From NCBI RefSeq assembly GCF_003298505.1, contig NZ_QNGB01000003.1, forward strand, positions 1 through 64,000: a stretch of DNA of 64,000 bases, given 5' to 3'. The notes under the pieces are model-generated. The model was not told the DNA's origin, did not search any database, and saw only the letters and a list, made by a program, of their open reading frames with translations. Shown piece after piece: positions 9,756 through 17,464 of this stretch; position 1 is the first letter of the stretch, and the number at the start of each line of letters is the position of its first letter. A program made the position numbers and the translations under genes. The stretch comes from Roseovarius sp. TE539 (GTDB lineage: Bacteria > Pseudomonadota > Alphaproteobacteria > Rhodobacterales > Rhodobacteraceae).

Positions 9756-10610
9756 TTAGCCGGATTCTTCCAGCAGCGCCGCGAGCCCGTCGCGGTAGGA
9801 CGGGTAGCGCAGCGCGACGCCGAGATCGCGCTTGATGCGGTCGTTACTGACGCGCTTTGATTCGGCATAGAAACTGCGCGCCATCGGCGACATGTCCGCA
9901 TCGTCGAAATCCACCTCCGGTGGCAAGGGCAGGCCGAGAAGATCCGCGGCATGGCCGATCACGTCCTGCGGCGGTGCCGGATCGTCATCGCAGAGGTTAT
10001 AGACCGCACCCGGATCGGGGCTGTCGATCGAGGCGGCCAGCACCTGTGCTATGTCCTCCACATGGATGCGGCTGAAGACCTGCCCGGGCTTGATTATGCG
10101 GCGCGCGGAGCCGCGGCGCACCTTCTCGAACGGGCCGCGCCCGGGTCCGTAAATTCCCGCCAGGCGGAAGATATGCAGCGGTAGGCCGGGTATCGCCTGC
10201 CATTCCGCCTCGGCCGCGACGCGCAGCCGACCGCGTTCCGTCGAGGGAGTAAGTGGCGTGTCCTCGTCCACCCAGCCGCCCTGATGATCGCCGTAAACCC
10301 CGGTAGTCGACAGGTACCCGGCCCATTCCAGGCGCGGCGCGACGGCGGCGATGGCCGTGCGGCATTCGCGCAGCACCGGATCGCCCTTGGCATCGGGGCC
10401 GGCGGAGATCAGCAGATGCGTGGCCCCCTCAAGCGCCGCTCTGATGTCGTTGCCGGGAAAGATCAGCGGTGTCACGCCTTCGTCCCGCAGTGCCGCGGTC
10501 TTCCCGGGCGAGCGGGTGGTTCCGTGGATCGACCAGCTATGTGGCCGGAGACGCCGCGCGAGCGCCCGGGCCGAGTAGCCGTGTCCGAAGGAAAGAAGTG
10601 TCTTGGTCAT
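9756..10610 (-). CDS. SDR family NAD(P)-dependent epimerase/dehydratase (YeeZ-like)
   Basis: Extended short-chain dehydrogenase-like protein of 284 residues, substrate unknown. The N-terminus L-L-S-F-G-H-G-Y-S-A-R is a variant dinucleotide-binding loop. Y-L-S-T-T-G-V-Y-G-D is the typical epimerase mid-motif, followed by R-L-A-G-I-Y-G-P-G-R. The usual Y-x-x-x-K pair is not obvious, which matches the YeeZ-like subgroup. The ATG at 10610 is chosen because AGGAGG lies directly before it, although very close; the upstream extension is not conserved-looking. It is convergent with the DUF2793 gene (8 bp apart) and divergent from the transglycosylase gene. Confidence 0.8.
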   Translation of the reverse strand: MTKTLLSFGHGYSARALARRLRPHSWSIHGTTRSPGKTAALRDEGVTPLIFPGNDIRAALEGATHLLISAGPDAKGDPVLRECRTAIAAVAPRLEWAGYLSTTGVYGDHQGGWVDEDTPLTPSTERGRLRVAAEAEWQAIPGLPLHIFRLAGIYGPGRGPFEKVRRGSARRIIKPGQVFSRIHVEDIAQVLAASIDSPDPGAVYNLCDDDPAPPQDVIGHAADLLGLPLPPEVDFDDADMSPMARSFYAESKRVSNDRIKRDLGVALRYPSYRDGLAALLEESG

Positions 10611-10747
10611 GCCTCCTAATGTAAAACGCGGACGTCTTTGGCAAGCGGTGTGGTGGCTCGGCGCCGTTTCGCCGACATGCGCGGCCGGTGCTGGCGCCTT
10701 GTGTCGGAATGGGCCAGGACGTACCTGTCGCATGATCAGGAGGGACC

Positions 10748-11248
10748 ATGCCCCGTTTCAGTCGTCGTTGCCTGGTCCTCATGGCGGGGGCCGCCGCGCT
10801 GACCGCATGTTCCGGAGGCCGGGAAACCCGTGAAAGGCGCTTGTCCACGAGCAGCGCGGGCCCGAAAGTGCCGCCGCTTCATCCCAACGAAACGCCGGCC
10901 TTGCGTCGGCTCATTAACCGCTACGCGGATCACTACGACGTGCCGCGCGGCCTCGTTCACCAGCTGGCGATCCGCGAAAGCGCGCATCGCCCCGGCGCCC
11001 GAAACGGCCCCTATTACGGCCTGTTGCAAATCCATCCGCAGACGGCGCGGAGCATGGGGTTCCGTGGTCCGCCCGGAAACCTTCTGAATGCCGAGACGAA
11101 CCTGGAATACGCGGTGAAGTACCTGCGCGGAGCCTATATCGTGGCCGGGGGTGACCCGGATGCGACGATCATGTGGTACGCTCGGGGATATTACCACGAG
11201 GCCAAGCGCAAGGGGCTGCTCGTGAAGACGGGGCTGCGGGCCGGTTGA
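10748..11248 (+). CDS. small lipoprotein lytic transglycosylase
   Basis: Putative peptidoglycan lytic transglycosylase anchored as a lipoprotein. The 166-residue precursor has a signal peptide with a lipobox ending L-T-A-C-S (Cys21). The SLT domain follows: A-I-R-E-S-A-H-R-P-G-A-R-N contains the catalytic Glu (E-S), followed by Y-Y-G-L-L-Q-I-H-P-Q-T-A and the N-A-E-T-N-L-E-Y-A-V-K-Y-L helix typical of the fold. It is short for the family, so it is essentially the catalytic domain alone. A GGAGG site lies 6 bp before the ATG. Confidence 0.88.
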   Translation: MPRFSRRCLVLMAGAAALTACSGGRETRERRLSTSSAGPKVPPLHPNETPALRRLINRYADHYDVPRGLVHQLAIRESAHRPGARNGPYYGLLQIHPQTARSMGFRGPPGNLLNAETNLEYAVKYLRGAYIVAGGDPDATIMWYARGYYHEAKRKGLLVKTGLRAG

Positions 11249-11267
11249 CCGGCCCGCGCCCGACGCC

Positions 11268-12383
11268 TCAGGCCGCCCCCTTGTTCGCCAGCGTCCGGTA
11301 AGTGCTCCAGGTCGCGCCACGGTCGGTGTAGCAACCGCGCAGGTGCCGCGCGCCACTTTCGGCGGAAAAGCCTTCGCGCCCGTGGACAATCCGGTGGTTG
11401 TCGAAGACGATGCACTCGCCCGCGTTGAGGCGGAACCGGCACACGAAACGGTCGTCCTGCATCATGCGGATGAACTTGCAGAAGGCGGGGTAGTAGGAAT
11501 CCAGCACCTCCTGCGGCAGGTCCATGTCCTCCTGCAGGTGCTGCGAGATCGTGACCCCGGACACGTTGCCGCGCGCATCGAGCTCGATCACCTTCTGGCG
11601 GGCGCGATAATCCCAGCCGTCGTGGCGATAGAAGAACGGAATCGAATGCGTGACCAGCAGGTCGAACGCCCCCGGGTCCTCAGCGCGCAGCGCTTCGGCC
11701 ACCGCGGCGCCATCCAGAAACAGGCTGCGTCCCCCCTCGACCGTGTTCGCCCGGCAATGCAGGAACTGCACGCCCGGTGCCATCTCCTCGCCCGGCAGAT
11801 CGGTGTGCATCTCCAGCGGGCCGGCCGTGAAAGCAAGGTTCGTCGGCTCGATTTCCAGCCGGACCTCGAAGTAATGCCCCTCCGCCGTGGGTGTGACAGG
11901 GCCAAGGCAATTGACGAGCCGGGTAAGGCTTTCGTCGCTGTCCTCCATTCCCGTGACCAGCGCGACACCCTCCTCGATCAGCGCGCGCGCCAGTCTGGCC
12001 CGGCCTGTATCGTTGCCTTCCACCTCGGTCTGCGGGATGCGCCGGAAATTCCCGTGATGGCCGGCGTACCACAGGGTGCGCGGCAGATCGGCAGGATCGG
12101 GTTTCTGCCCGTTGGCCGCGAACGCCTCCAGCCTGTCTAGGGGCAGGCGCGTGACATGATCCTCGTTGGCCCAGTCGATTTCCAGAATACCATCAGCGAC
12201 ACGTGCTTTCCTCGCCGTCGGCGCCGCCGTGAGAGCGGTGACATCGAAGACACGCTCGCGCGTCTGCGGGTCGATCGTGGAGGGGCAGGCATCGCGCAGC
12301 CAATGGTAGTTGAAATATGTTTCTCCACCGCCAAGCGGTGCGTATAGCCCGTTGTCCGCAAGCGGGACCTCGGTTTGCGTCAT
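11268..12383 (-). CDS. gamma-butyrobetaine hydroxylase-like 2-oxoglutarate dioxygenase
   Basis: Non-haem Fe(II)/2-oxoglutarate-dependent dioxygenase of the TauD/BBOX family, 371 residues. The N-terminal DUF971-like domain carries Y-H-W-L-R-D-A-C-P (residues 26-34). The jelly-roll domain shows the metal-binding H-x-D as H193 and D195 (M-H-T-D-L) and the distal His at 334 in I-V-H-G-R-E-G. The family hydroxylates trimethylated amines such as gamma-butyrobetaine or trimethyllysine; the real substrate here is unknown. A GGGAGA site precedes the ATG. It follows the class II aldolase gene by 29 bp, suggesting an oxidation-then-aldol-cleavage pathway, as BBOX-type and aldolase genes could supply. 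Confidence 0.88.
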   Translation of the reverse strand: MTQTEVPLADNGLYAPLGGGETYFNYHWLRDACPSTIDPQTRERVFDVTALTAAPTARKARVADGILEIDWANEDHVTRLPLDRLEAFAANGQKPDPADLPRTLWYAGHHGNFRRIPQTEVEGNDTGRARLARALIEEGVALVTGMEDSDESLTRLVNCLGPVTPTAEGHYFEVRLEIEPTNLAFTAGPLEMHTDLPGEEMAPGVQFLHCRANTVEGGRSLFLDGAAVAEALRAEDPGAFDLLVTHSIPFFYRHDGWDYRARQKVIELDARGNVSGVTISQHLQEDMDLPQEVLDSYYPAFCKFIRMMQDDRFVCRFRLNAGECIVFDNHRIVHGREGFSAESGARHLRGCYTDRGATWSTYRTLANKGAA

Positions 12384-12412
12384 GTTCGTCTCCCGTGATT
12401 TTGTTGTGAAGT

Positions 12413-13168
12413 CTAGGCGGCGTAGTCGGCCCCTTCGGCATCGAGTATGGCCTTGAGTTCGGCAAGATGGCGCTCGGCCTGACCCGGATACTCCTCGAGT
12501 TCTTTCGCGGTCTTCTCGGCCACCGCTTCGGACAGCACACGCAAGGGCCGGCCCGTCTGCAGGGCGCGGATGTATGTCTCGGCGGCGCGCTCGAAATAAT
12601 AGAGACGGTTGAACGTGTCGGCGACGGTATCCCCGATCACCATGACACCGTGATTGCCCATGATCATCACCTTTTTGCGGGGGTCGTCGAAAAGCCGGGC
12701 GCAGCGTTCGCCCTCCTCCTCGAAGGCCAGCCCGCCGTAGCCGTCGTCGATGACGTGGCGGTCGAAGAAGGTGGCGCAGTTCTGGTCAATGGGCGGCAGG
12801 GAACTGTCTTCTAGGCAGGCCAGTACAGTGGCATGGATCGAATGGACATGCATCGCACAACGGGCGTGGGGGCAATGCCGGTGCAATCCGCCATGCAGAC
12901 CCCAGGCAGTGGGATCGGGCGCGCCCGGCTTGTCCAGAGTGCCGGGGTCGTTGGCGTCCACCTCGATCAGGTCCGATGCCCGGATACGTGCGAAATGCAT
13001 CTGGTTGGGGTTCATGAGGAACCTTGTCCCGTCCGCGTTCACCGCAATGCTGAAATGATTGGCGACGGCCTCGTGCATGTTCAGCCGCGCGGTCCAGCGA
13101 AAGGCCGCGGCCAGATCGACGCGGTCGGACCAGTGATCCATGTTGGGCTTGAGGGGGGTGACGGTCAT
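12413..13168 (-). CDS. class II aldolase/adducin family protein
   Basis: Zinc-dependent class II aldolase-like protein of 251 residues. The zinc-binding set can be seen as H-V-H-S (His pair in the A-M-H-V-H-S-I-H segment) and the later H-G-V-M-V-I-G-D-T loop (G-N-H-G-V). N-H-F-S-I-A-V is a variant of the family's substrate-phosphate loop (usually G-N-x-S-x-R), so the substrate may be unphosphorylated. It sits between a VOC protein gene and the dioxygenase gene, all minus strand with short gaps, so a three-gene unit is likely. The reaction is not determinable from sequence. Confidence 0.87.
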   Translation of the reverse strand: MTVTPLKPNMDHWSDRVDLAAAFRWTARLNMHEAVANHFSIAVNADGTRFLMNPNQMHFARIRASDLIEVDANDPGTLDKPGAPDPTAWGLHGGLHRHCPHARCAMHVHSIHATVLACLEDSSLPPIDQNCATFFDRHVIDDGYGGLAFEEEGERCARLFDDPRKKVMIMGNHGVMVIGDTVADTFNRLYYFERAAETYIRALQTGRPLRVLSEAVAEKTAKELEEYPGQAERHLAELKAILDAEGADYAA

Positions 13169-13280
13169 TCGGAGGATTCCCTTTGCTTGCAGGCGCAGTC
13201 TCAGGGTGGATCGTGGCGGATGTCAAACGCTTCGCGGCGAGGTTTTCCGGATTTTTCCCGGTGGCCTTCCGGCGGCCCTG

Positions 13281-13700
13281 TCAAAGCGGGCGCGATGGAA
13301 CCCAGGCATATCCATTGGCGCAAAGAATGACCGCTTCGCGCAGGCCATGCGGCTTGTCGGCTGGCGGGTGCAGAATATGCGCGCCGTGCCTCCCGGCCCG
13401 GTCCGTGGCACCGTCCGGATCGGTATGGAAAAGCCGGAATTCCGCGCCGGCCCCGCGTGGCGGGGTTTCGGGCAGAAGCCCGAGCAGAGGGTTCCCGGCA
13501 TAGGTGTGATCGGCATGCAACTGCACGACACAGTCGTGATAGGTGATGATCGCGAAATCCCGGCTCACGCGGTGGCCCTGCATACCGAAGACGTCGACGA
13601 GGAAGCCGACCTGCGCGGGTACGTCGCGTACCAGGATATTGAGCCCGATGCCCTTTAGCGAAGCCCCGAATTCGGCCGGACTGACTGTCTCGTAATCCAT
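13281..13700 (-). CDS. VOC family (glyoxalase-like) protein
   Basis: Single vicinal-oxygen-chelate domain of 139 residues. The two beta-alpha-beta-beta-beta units are recognisable: G-I-G-L-N-I-L-V-R-D-V at the start of the first, A-E-F-R-L-F-H-T-D-P-D-G-A at the start of the second, and G-Y-A-W-V-P-S-R-P at the end. Metal-ligand residues are not certain, so an enzyme or binding role cannot be told apart. The ATG at 13700 (AAGGG about 9 bp upstream) is preferred to the in-frame GTG at 13718. It is probably the first gene of the minus-strand unit with the aldolase and dioxygenase. Confidence 0.82.
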   Translation of the reverse strand: MDYETVSPAEFGASLKGIGLNILVRDVPAQVGFLVDVFGMQGHRVSRDFAIITYHDCVVQLHADHTYAGNPLLGLLPETPPRGAGAEFRLFHTDPDGATDRAGRHGAHILHPPADKPHGLREAVILCANGYAWVPSRPL

Positions 13701-13784
13701 GTTCGAAAGCCCTTTCACGATCCGGAATGACCCAGGTTGATCCTCGTCCGAAGGCGTGTCAACCTCCGGCAGTGGTCCGGGTAC

Positions 13785-13823
13785 GCCTCCGGCGGGAGTA
13801 TTTCGGGAAAGATGAAAGACGCG
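13785..13823 (+). repeat. dispersed intergenic repeat, copy 1
   Basis: The core CCGGCGGGAGTATTTCGGGA and the following AAGATGAA are shared, with few mismatches, with a second intergenic copy at 47715-47753. Both end in a GCGG-rich segment. Copies sit in non-coding DNA only. The leading GCCTCCGGCGGG can form a small GC hairpin. Similar motifs are, to my recollection, frequent in Rhodobacteraceae intergenic DNA. Function unknown. Confidence 0.65.
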
Positions 13824-13879
13824 GTGCCCGGACTTCTTCTGGCCGGAAATATCCCGGGGTGAATTGCACGCAGGGCAAG

Positions 13880-13894
13880 AGGGGCAGCGCCCCT
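13880..13894 (+). other. short perfect hairpin in intergenic DNA
   Basis: AGGGGC (13880-13885) and GCCCCT (13889-13894) pair around a 3-base AGC loop. It lies upstream of the AMP nucleosidase gene with no T-run on the plus strand, so it is not an obvious terminator. It may belong to the repeat-rich spacer that also contains the dispersed repeat at 13785. Confidence 0.45.
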
Positions 13895-13956
13895 GTATTG
13901 CAAAAGAAAGTATGTGGCGCAGCCACGCGATTGAACCAGGGGTAAGGGGGCGAGGA

Positions 13957-15459
13957 ATGCGGCATCGTGAACCATTGCAGGCGCCTGGTGGTCACGATGG
14001 CGCGATTACGCCCGATCTTCCCGGCACGGAGGTGTTCACCGAAGCCGCCGCCGCTGTCGAGCGGCTGGAAAGGCTTTACGAGGGTGCGGCGCAGTTCCTT
14101 TGCCAGAGGTTTTCAGAGGCACTGGCCAAGGGGCCGCCCGCACAGCGGGTGCGCGCCTTCTACCCCGAGATCCGCGTGACCACCAGTTCCTTCGCGCAGG
14201 TCGACAGCAGGCTCAGCTTCGGCCATGTCGCGGAGCCCGGCACCCATGCGGCGACGATCACGCGCCCCGGGCTGTTCCGCAACTACCTGGAACAACAGAT
14301 CGGCCTTTTGATCGAGAATCATGGCGTGCCGGTGCGCATAGGGGTGTCGGAAACGCCGATGCCCGTGCATTTCGCGGTGGCCAACGAGGCTGGTATTTCC
14401 GTGCCGCAAGATGGTGCGGCCGCCTTCACCCTGCGCGACGTTTTCGACGTTCCGGACCTCGGAACCACCAATGACGACATCGTCAACGGCACCCATGTGC
14501 CAAGCGATGACGGGATCGGGCCGCTGGCGCTGTTCTCGGCCCAGCGGGTGGATTATTCGCTGGCGCGGCTGGCGCACTACACCGCAACGGATCCGGGCCA
14601 TTTCCAGAATCACGTCCTGTTCACGAATTACCAGTTCTACGTTGCCGAGTTCGAGGCCTATGCACGGCGTGTTCTGGCTGATCCGGACAGCGGCTACACC
14701 GCCTTCGTGAGCACCGGCAACGTGGAGATCACGGACCCGGAGGCGACGATCGCGATGCCGGAGAAACTGCCGCAGATGCCCGCCTATCACCTGAAGCGCG
14801 AGGGGGCTGCGGGGATCACGCTGGTCAATATCGGTGTTGGTCCCTCGAACGCCAAGACGGCAACGGACCACATCGCGGTGCTGCGCCCGCATGCGTGGAT
14901 CATGGTCGGTCATTGCGCCGGGCTGCGCAATTCGCAGAACCTTGGCGATTTCGTTCTTGCGCATGCCTACCTGCGCGAGGACGGGGTTCTTGATGCCGAT
15001 CTGCCCACATGGGTACCGGTGCCGGCACTGGCCGAGATCCAGATCGCCCTGCAGGAAGCCGTGGCCGAGGAAACGCGTCTGGAGGGATATGACCTCAAGC
15101 GGGTGATGCGAACCGGCACGGTGGCCAGCCTCGACAACCGCAACTGGGAACTGAGGGATCAGTCCGGCCCGGTCCAGCGGCTGAGCCAGTCGCGGGCCAT
15201 CGCGCTGGACATGGAAAGTGCCACCATCGCCGCCAACGGCTTCCGCTTCCGGGTGCCCTACGGCACGCTTCTGTGCGTCTCCGACAAGCCACTGCACGGG
15301 GAGCTCAAACTGCCCGGCATGGCCAGCGATTTCTACAAGACGCAGGTCGCGCGGCACCTGATGATCGGGATCCGCGCTATGGAAACCCTGCGGCGCATGC
15401 CGCTGGAGCGGATCCACAGCCGCAAATTACGCAGTTTCGAGGAGACCGCTTTCCTTTGA
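13957..15459 (+). CDS. amn: AMP nucleosidase
   Basis: Hydrolyses AMP to adenine and ribose-5-phosphate, controlling the adenylate pool in the cytosol. The 500-residue protein has the family's two-part form: an N-terminal regulatory domain (A-A-A-V-E-R-L-E-R-L-Y through R-F-Y-P-E-I-R) and a C-terminal nucleoside-phosphorylase-like domain. The latter shows N-I-G-V-G-P-S-N-A-K-T-A-T-D-H and A-L-D-M-E-S-A-T-I-A-A-N-G, the ribose-binding M-E-S signature. Start ATG 13957 has GAGG close upstream; the in-frame start at 13864 lies in the repeat-bearing spacer and is rejected. The gene stands alone. Confidence 0.93.
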   Translation: MRHREPLQAPGGHDGAITPDLPGTEVFTEAAAAVERLERLYEGAAQFLCQRFSEALAKGPPAQRVRAFYPEIRVTTSSFAQVDSRLSFGHVAEPGTHAATITRPGLFRNYLEQQIGLLIENHGVPVRIGVSETPMPVHFAVANEAGISVPQDGAAAFTLRDVFDVPDLGTTNDDIVNGTHVPSDDGIGPLALFSAQRVDYSLARLAHYTATDPGHFQNHVLFTNYQFYVAEFEAYARRVLADPDSGYTAFVSTGNVEITDPEATIAMPEKLPQMPAYHLKREGAAGITLVNIGVGPSNAKTATDHIAVLRPHAWIMVGHCAGLRNSQNLGDFVLAHAYLREDGVLDADLPTWVPVPALAEIQIALQEAVAEETRLEGYDLKRVMRTGTVASLDNRNWELRDQSGPVQRLSQSRAIALDMESATIAANGFRFRVPYGTLLCVSDKPLHGELKLPGMASDFYKTQVARHLMIGIRAMETLRRMPLERIHSRKLRSFEETAFL

Positions 15460-15515
15460 CCGCGTGTCGTGAGCCACAAAATCAACGAAAATGATCTGTT
15501 TTCCCATGCTATTTG

Positions 15516-15545
15516 TTGTGTTTGGCCACTACATGACGTTAAAAT
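15516..15545 (+). promoter_or_regulatory. possible sigma-70-type promoter of the HU gene
   Basis: TTGTGT (15516-15521) and TAAAAT (15540-15545) are separated by 18 bp and lie 46 bp before the HU start codon. The -10 match is good and the -35 match only partial. The surrounding spacer is AT-richer than the flanking genes, as expected for a promoter of an abundant nucleoid protein. Confidence 0.35.
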
Positions 15546-15590
15546 GAATGGGTGAGGCCCAATTCTCGGGCAGTTTAAGGAGACCATAAA

Positions 15591-15878
15591 ATGGCGAAAC
15601 CGATGACCAAGACCCAGCTCGTTGCCGCACTTGCCGACGAGATGGGAAGCGACAAGAAATCCGCAGGCGGCGCGCTTGATGCGATCATTTCCGTGATCAC
15701 CCGTGAGGTGTCCAACGGCGGGGCCGTCACCCTGCCCGGGGTCGGCAAGTTCTATTGCCGCGAGCGTCCCGAGCGCATGGTGCGCAACCCGGCCACCGGC
15801 GAGCAGATCCGCAAGGAGGCCGACAAAGTGGTAAAGGTGACCGTCGCCAAGGCCCTCAAGGACAGCGTCAACGACTGA
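15591..15878 (+). CDS. HU-family DNA-binding protein
   Basis: Small nucleoid protein of 95 residues that binds and bends DNA as a dimer. The sequence begins K-P-M-T-K-T-Q-L-V-A-A-L-A, then V-T-L-P-G-V-G-K-F-Y, the HU beta-arm region, and N-P-A-T-G-E at the arm tip containing the intercalating proline. It is slightly atypical in carrying C-R-E-R-P-E-R where canonical HU has V-x-x-R-A-A-R-x-G-R, so it belongs to a divergent HU subgroup. A strong AAGGAG precedes the ATG. A rho-independent terminator follows. Confidence 0.92.
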   Translation: MAKPMTKTQLVAALADEMGSDKKSAGGALDAIISVITREVSNGGAVTLPGVGKFYCRERPERMVRNPATGEQIRKEADKVVKVTVAKALKDSVND

Positions 15879-15905
15879 ACTTGTATTCCTTACCCGTTTC
15901 GGGAA

Positions 15906-15932
15906 GGGTCGCTCCGCGGGGCGGCCCTTTTT
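15906..15932 (+). terminator. rho-independent terminator after the HU gene
   Basis: GGGTCGCTC (15906-15914) pairs with GGGCGGCCC (15919-15927), using two G-U pairs, around a CGCG loop. Five Ts follow (15928-15932). It lies 27 bp after the HU stop and just before the DMT transporter start, so the two genes are probably separately transcribed. Confidence 0.85.
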
Positions 15933-15952
15933 CAATTTCCGGGAGTGGATTG

Positions 15953-16840
15953 ATGGACATTCGCGCGATCCTGATGGGGCTGGCCTTTGCCGTCATGTGG
16001 TCGAGTGCCTTTTCCTCGGCACGGATCATCGTGGCGGCGGCCCCGCCGGTCAGTGCACTCGCGCTGCGGTTCCTGATATCAGGGCTTCTGGGGGTGCTGA
16101 TCGCATGGGCGCTTGGCCAATCGTGGCGGCTGACGCGGGGCCAGTGGCGGGCGACTATCGTCTTCGGTGTCTGTCAGAATGCACTTTACCTCGGGATGAA
16201 CTTCGTAGCGATGCAGACTGTCGAGGCCTCTCTTGCGGCGATCATCGCCTCGACCATGCCATTGCTGGTGGCTTTCGCTGGCTGGGCTCTTTTCCGAGAG
16301 CGCCTGCCATTGCTGGGGATTGCCGGGCTGGTGGCGGGGATAGCGGGCGTGGTGATCATCATGGGCGCGCGGCTTCAGGGTGGCGTGGATCTTTACGGGC
16401 TGGGGCTGTGCGTTCTGGGGGTGATCGCGCTGACCTTCGCGACGCTGGCGGTGCGCGGGGCCACCTCGGGCGGGAATTTCCTCATGGTGGTAGGGTTGCA
16501 GATGCTGGTCGGCGCGGCGGTGCTGGGCGTGGTGGCGGTTGCGACCGAGACGATCGAGATCGCGTGGAGTTGGCCCCTTGTCGCGGCCTTTGTCTATACG
16601 ACGCTTGTTCCGGGTCTGGCGGCCACGCTGGTGTGGTTCATGCTGGTCCAGCGCATCGGGGCGACGCGGGCGGCGACGTTTCACTTCCTCAACCCGTTCC
16701 TTGGCGTGGCCATAGCCGCTGTCCTTCTGGGAGAATCGCTTGGCGCGAATGATATGATTGGCGTAGTCGTGATCATGGGGGGTATCCTGGCGGTGCAACT
16801 GTCGCGGCAGCGCGCGGCGCGGGCCGCGATGCGGGGCTGA
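15953..16840 (+). CDS. EamA/DMT-family inner-membrane transporter
   Basis: Drug/metabolite transporter of 295 residues in the inner membrane with about ten hydrophobic helices, arranged as two EamA repeats of five (roughly residues 5-135 and 150-285). The first repeat ends with A-I-I-A-S-T-M-P-L-L-V-A and the second has F-H-F-L-N-P-F-L-G-V-A-I-A, both typical EamA helices. The start ATG has GGGAG 7 bp upstream. The substrate is unknown; the family exports amino acids or metabolites. It is convergent with the DUF1185 gene of the heterocycle cluster, 42 bp apart. Confidence 0.9.
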   Translation: MDIRAILMGLAFAVMWSSAFSSARIIVAAAPPVSALALRFLISGLLGVLIAWALGQSWRLTRGQWRATIVFGVCQNALYLGMNFVAMQTVEASLAAIIASTMPLLVAFAGWALFRERLPLLGIAGLVAGIAGVVIIMGARLQGGVDLYGLGLCVLGVIALTFATLAVRGATSGGNFLMVVGLQMLVGAAVLGVVAVATETIEIAWSWPLVAAFVYTTLVPGLAATLVWFMLVQRIGATRAATFHFLNPFLGVAIAAVLLGESLGANDMIGVVVIMGGILAVQLSRQRAARAAMRG

Positions 16841-16882
16841 GGGACGGGGGCGCAGCGGCAGAGCCCGGGCGCGGCCGGATGT

Positions 16883-17464
16883 TCAGCGCAGACCGTCCTT
16901 GCCTGCAACCTCCTCGGCCGCAAGGCCCCCCATGCGCGCATGGATGCGGCAGCCGCGGCTCATGGCGAGGATGAAGAGGAGCTCGCCCGCGCGCGGACCG
17001 TCGGGCAGGCCCACTTCCATCGCGTCGAAATGGCTGCGGACATAGGCGGCGTTGGCATGCCCCAGCGGCACGTCGATGCGGGTGCCGGGGCCGCCCTGTT
17101 TCATCGCCGAAGGGACGATCGCCTTCGCGGCGCCCAGCCGTTCGCGCATCGCGTAGCCACCCGGCACGTGCCAGAGCGCGGTATGCTCCAGCTCTCCGTC
17201 TGCCCCGGCCATCGCGGCCTTTCCATAACCGTCGATTCCCCTGCTGCCCCCCATCGCCTCGATCAGCCGGTCCGTCATCATCATCCCCAGTGGCTTGAGA
17301 TCCTCCATCGCCGGTTGCAGATCGGCGGTGTAACTGCCCGCAAACGGATTGGCCACCAGCGCCGCGATGGCCGCGCGTCGGCGCGGGTGATCCGCGGGCG
17401 GGCCGCCGTCATGGTGGATGTCCTCAAGGAACAGGGCAGTCTTGCGCAGGGTGAAGTCAGGCAT
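16883..17464 (-). CDS. DUF1185 'amino acid synthesis' family protein
   Basis: Protein of 193 residues matching the DUF1185/AA_synth family, whose biochemical role is not established. Recognisable are R-K-T-A-L-F-L-E-D-I-H-H-D-G-G at the start, A-A-I-A-A-L-V-A-N-P-F-A-G-S-Y in the middle, G-Y-G-K-A-A and the later H-A-N-A-A-Y-V-R-S-H-F. It overlaps the UPF0280 gene by 8 bp and is the last gene of the coupled series FAD subunit, molybdoenzyme, reductase, UPF0280, DUF1185. Its position suggests a role in downstream processing of the same substrate, perhaps as a small hydrolase or isomerase; this is inference. Confidence 0.85.
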   Translation of the reverse strand: MPDFTLRKTALFLEDIHHDGGPPADHPRRRAAIAALVANPFAGSYTADLQPAMEDLKPLGMMMTDRLIEAMGGSRGIDGYGKAAMAGADGELEHTALWHVPGGYAMRERLGAAKAIVPSAMKQGGPGTRIDVPLGHANAAYVRSHFDAMEVGLPDGPRAGELLFILAMSRGCRIHARMGGLAAEEVAGKDGLR

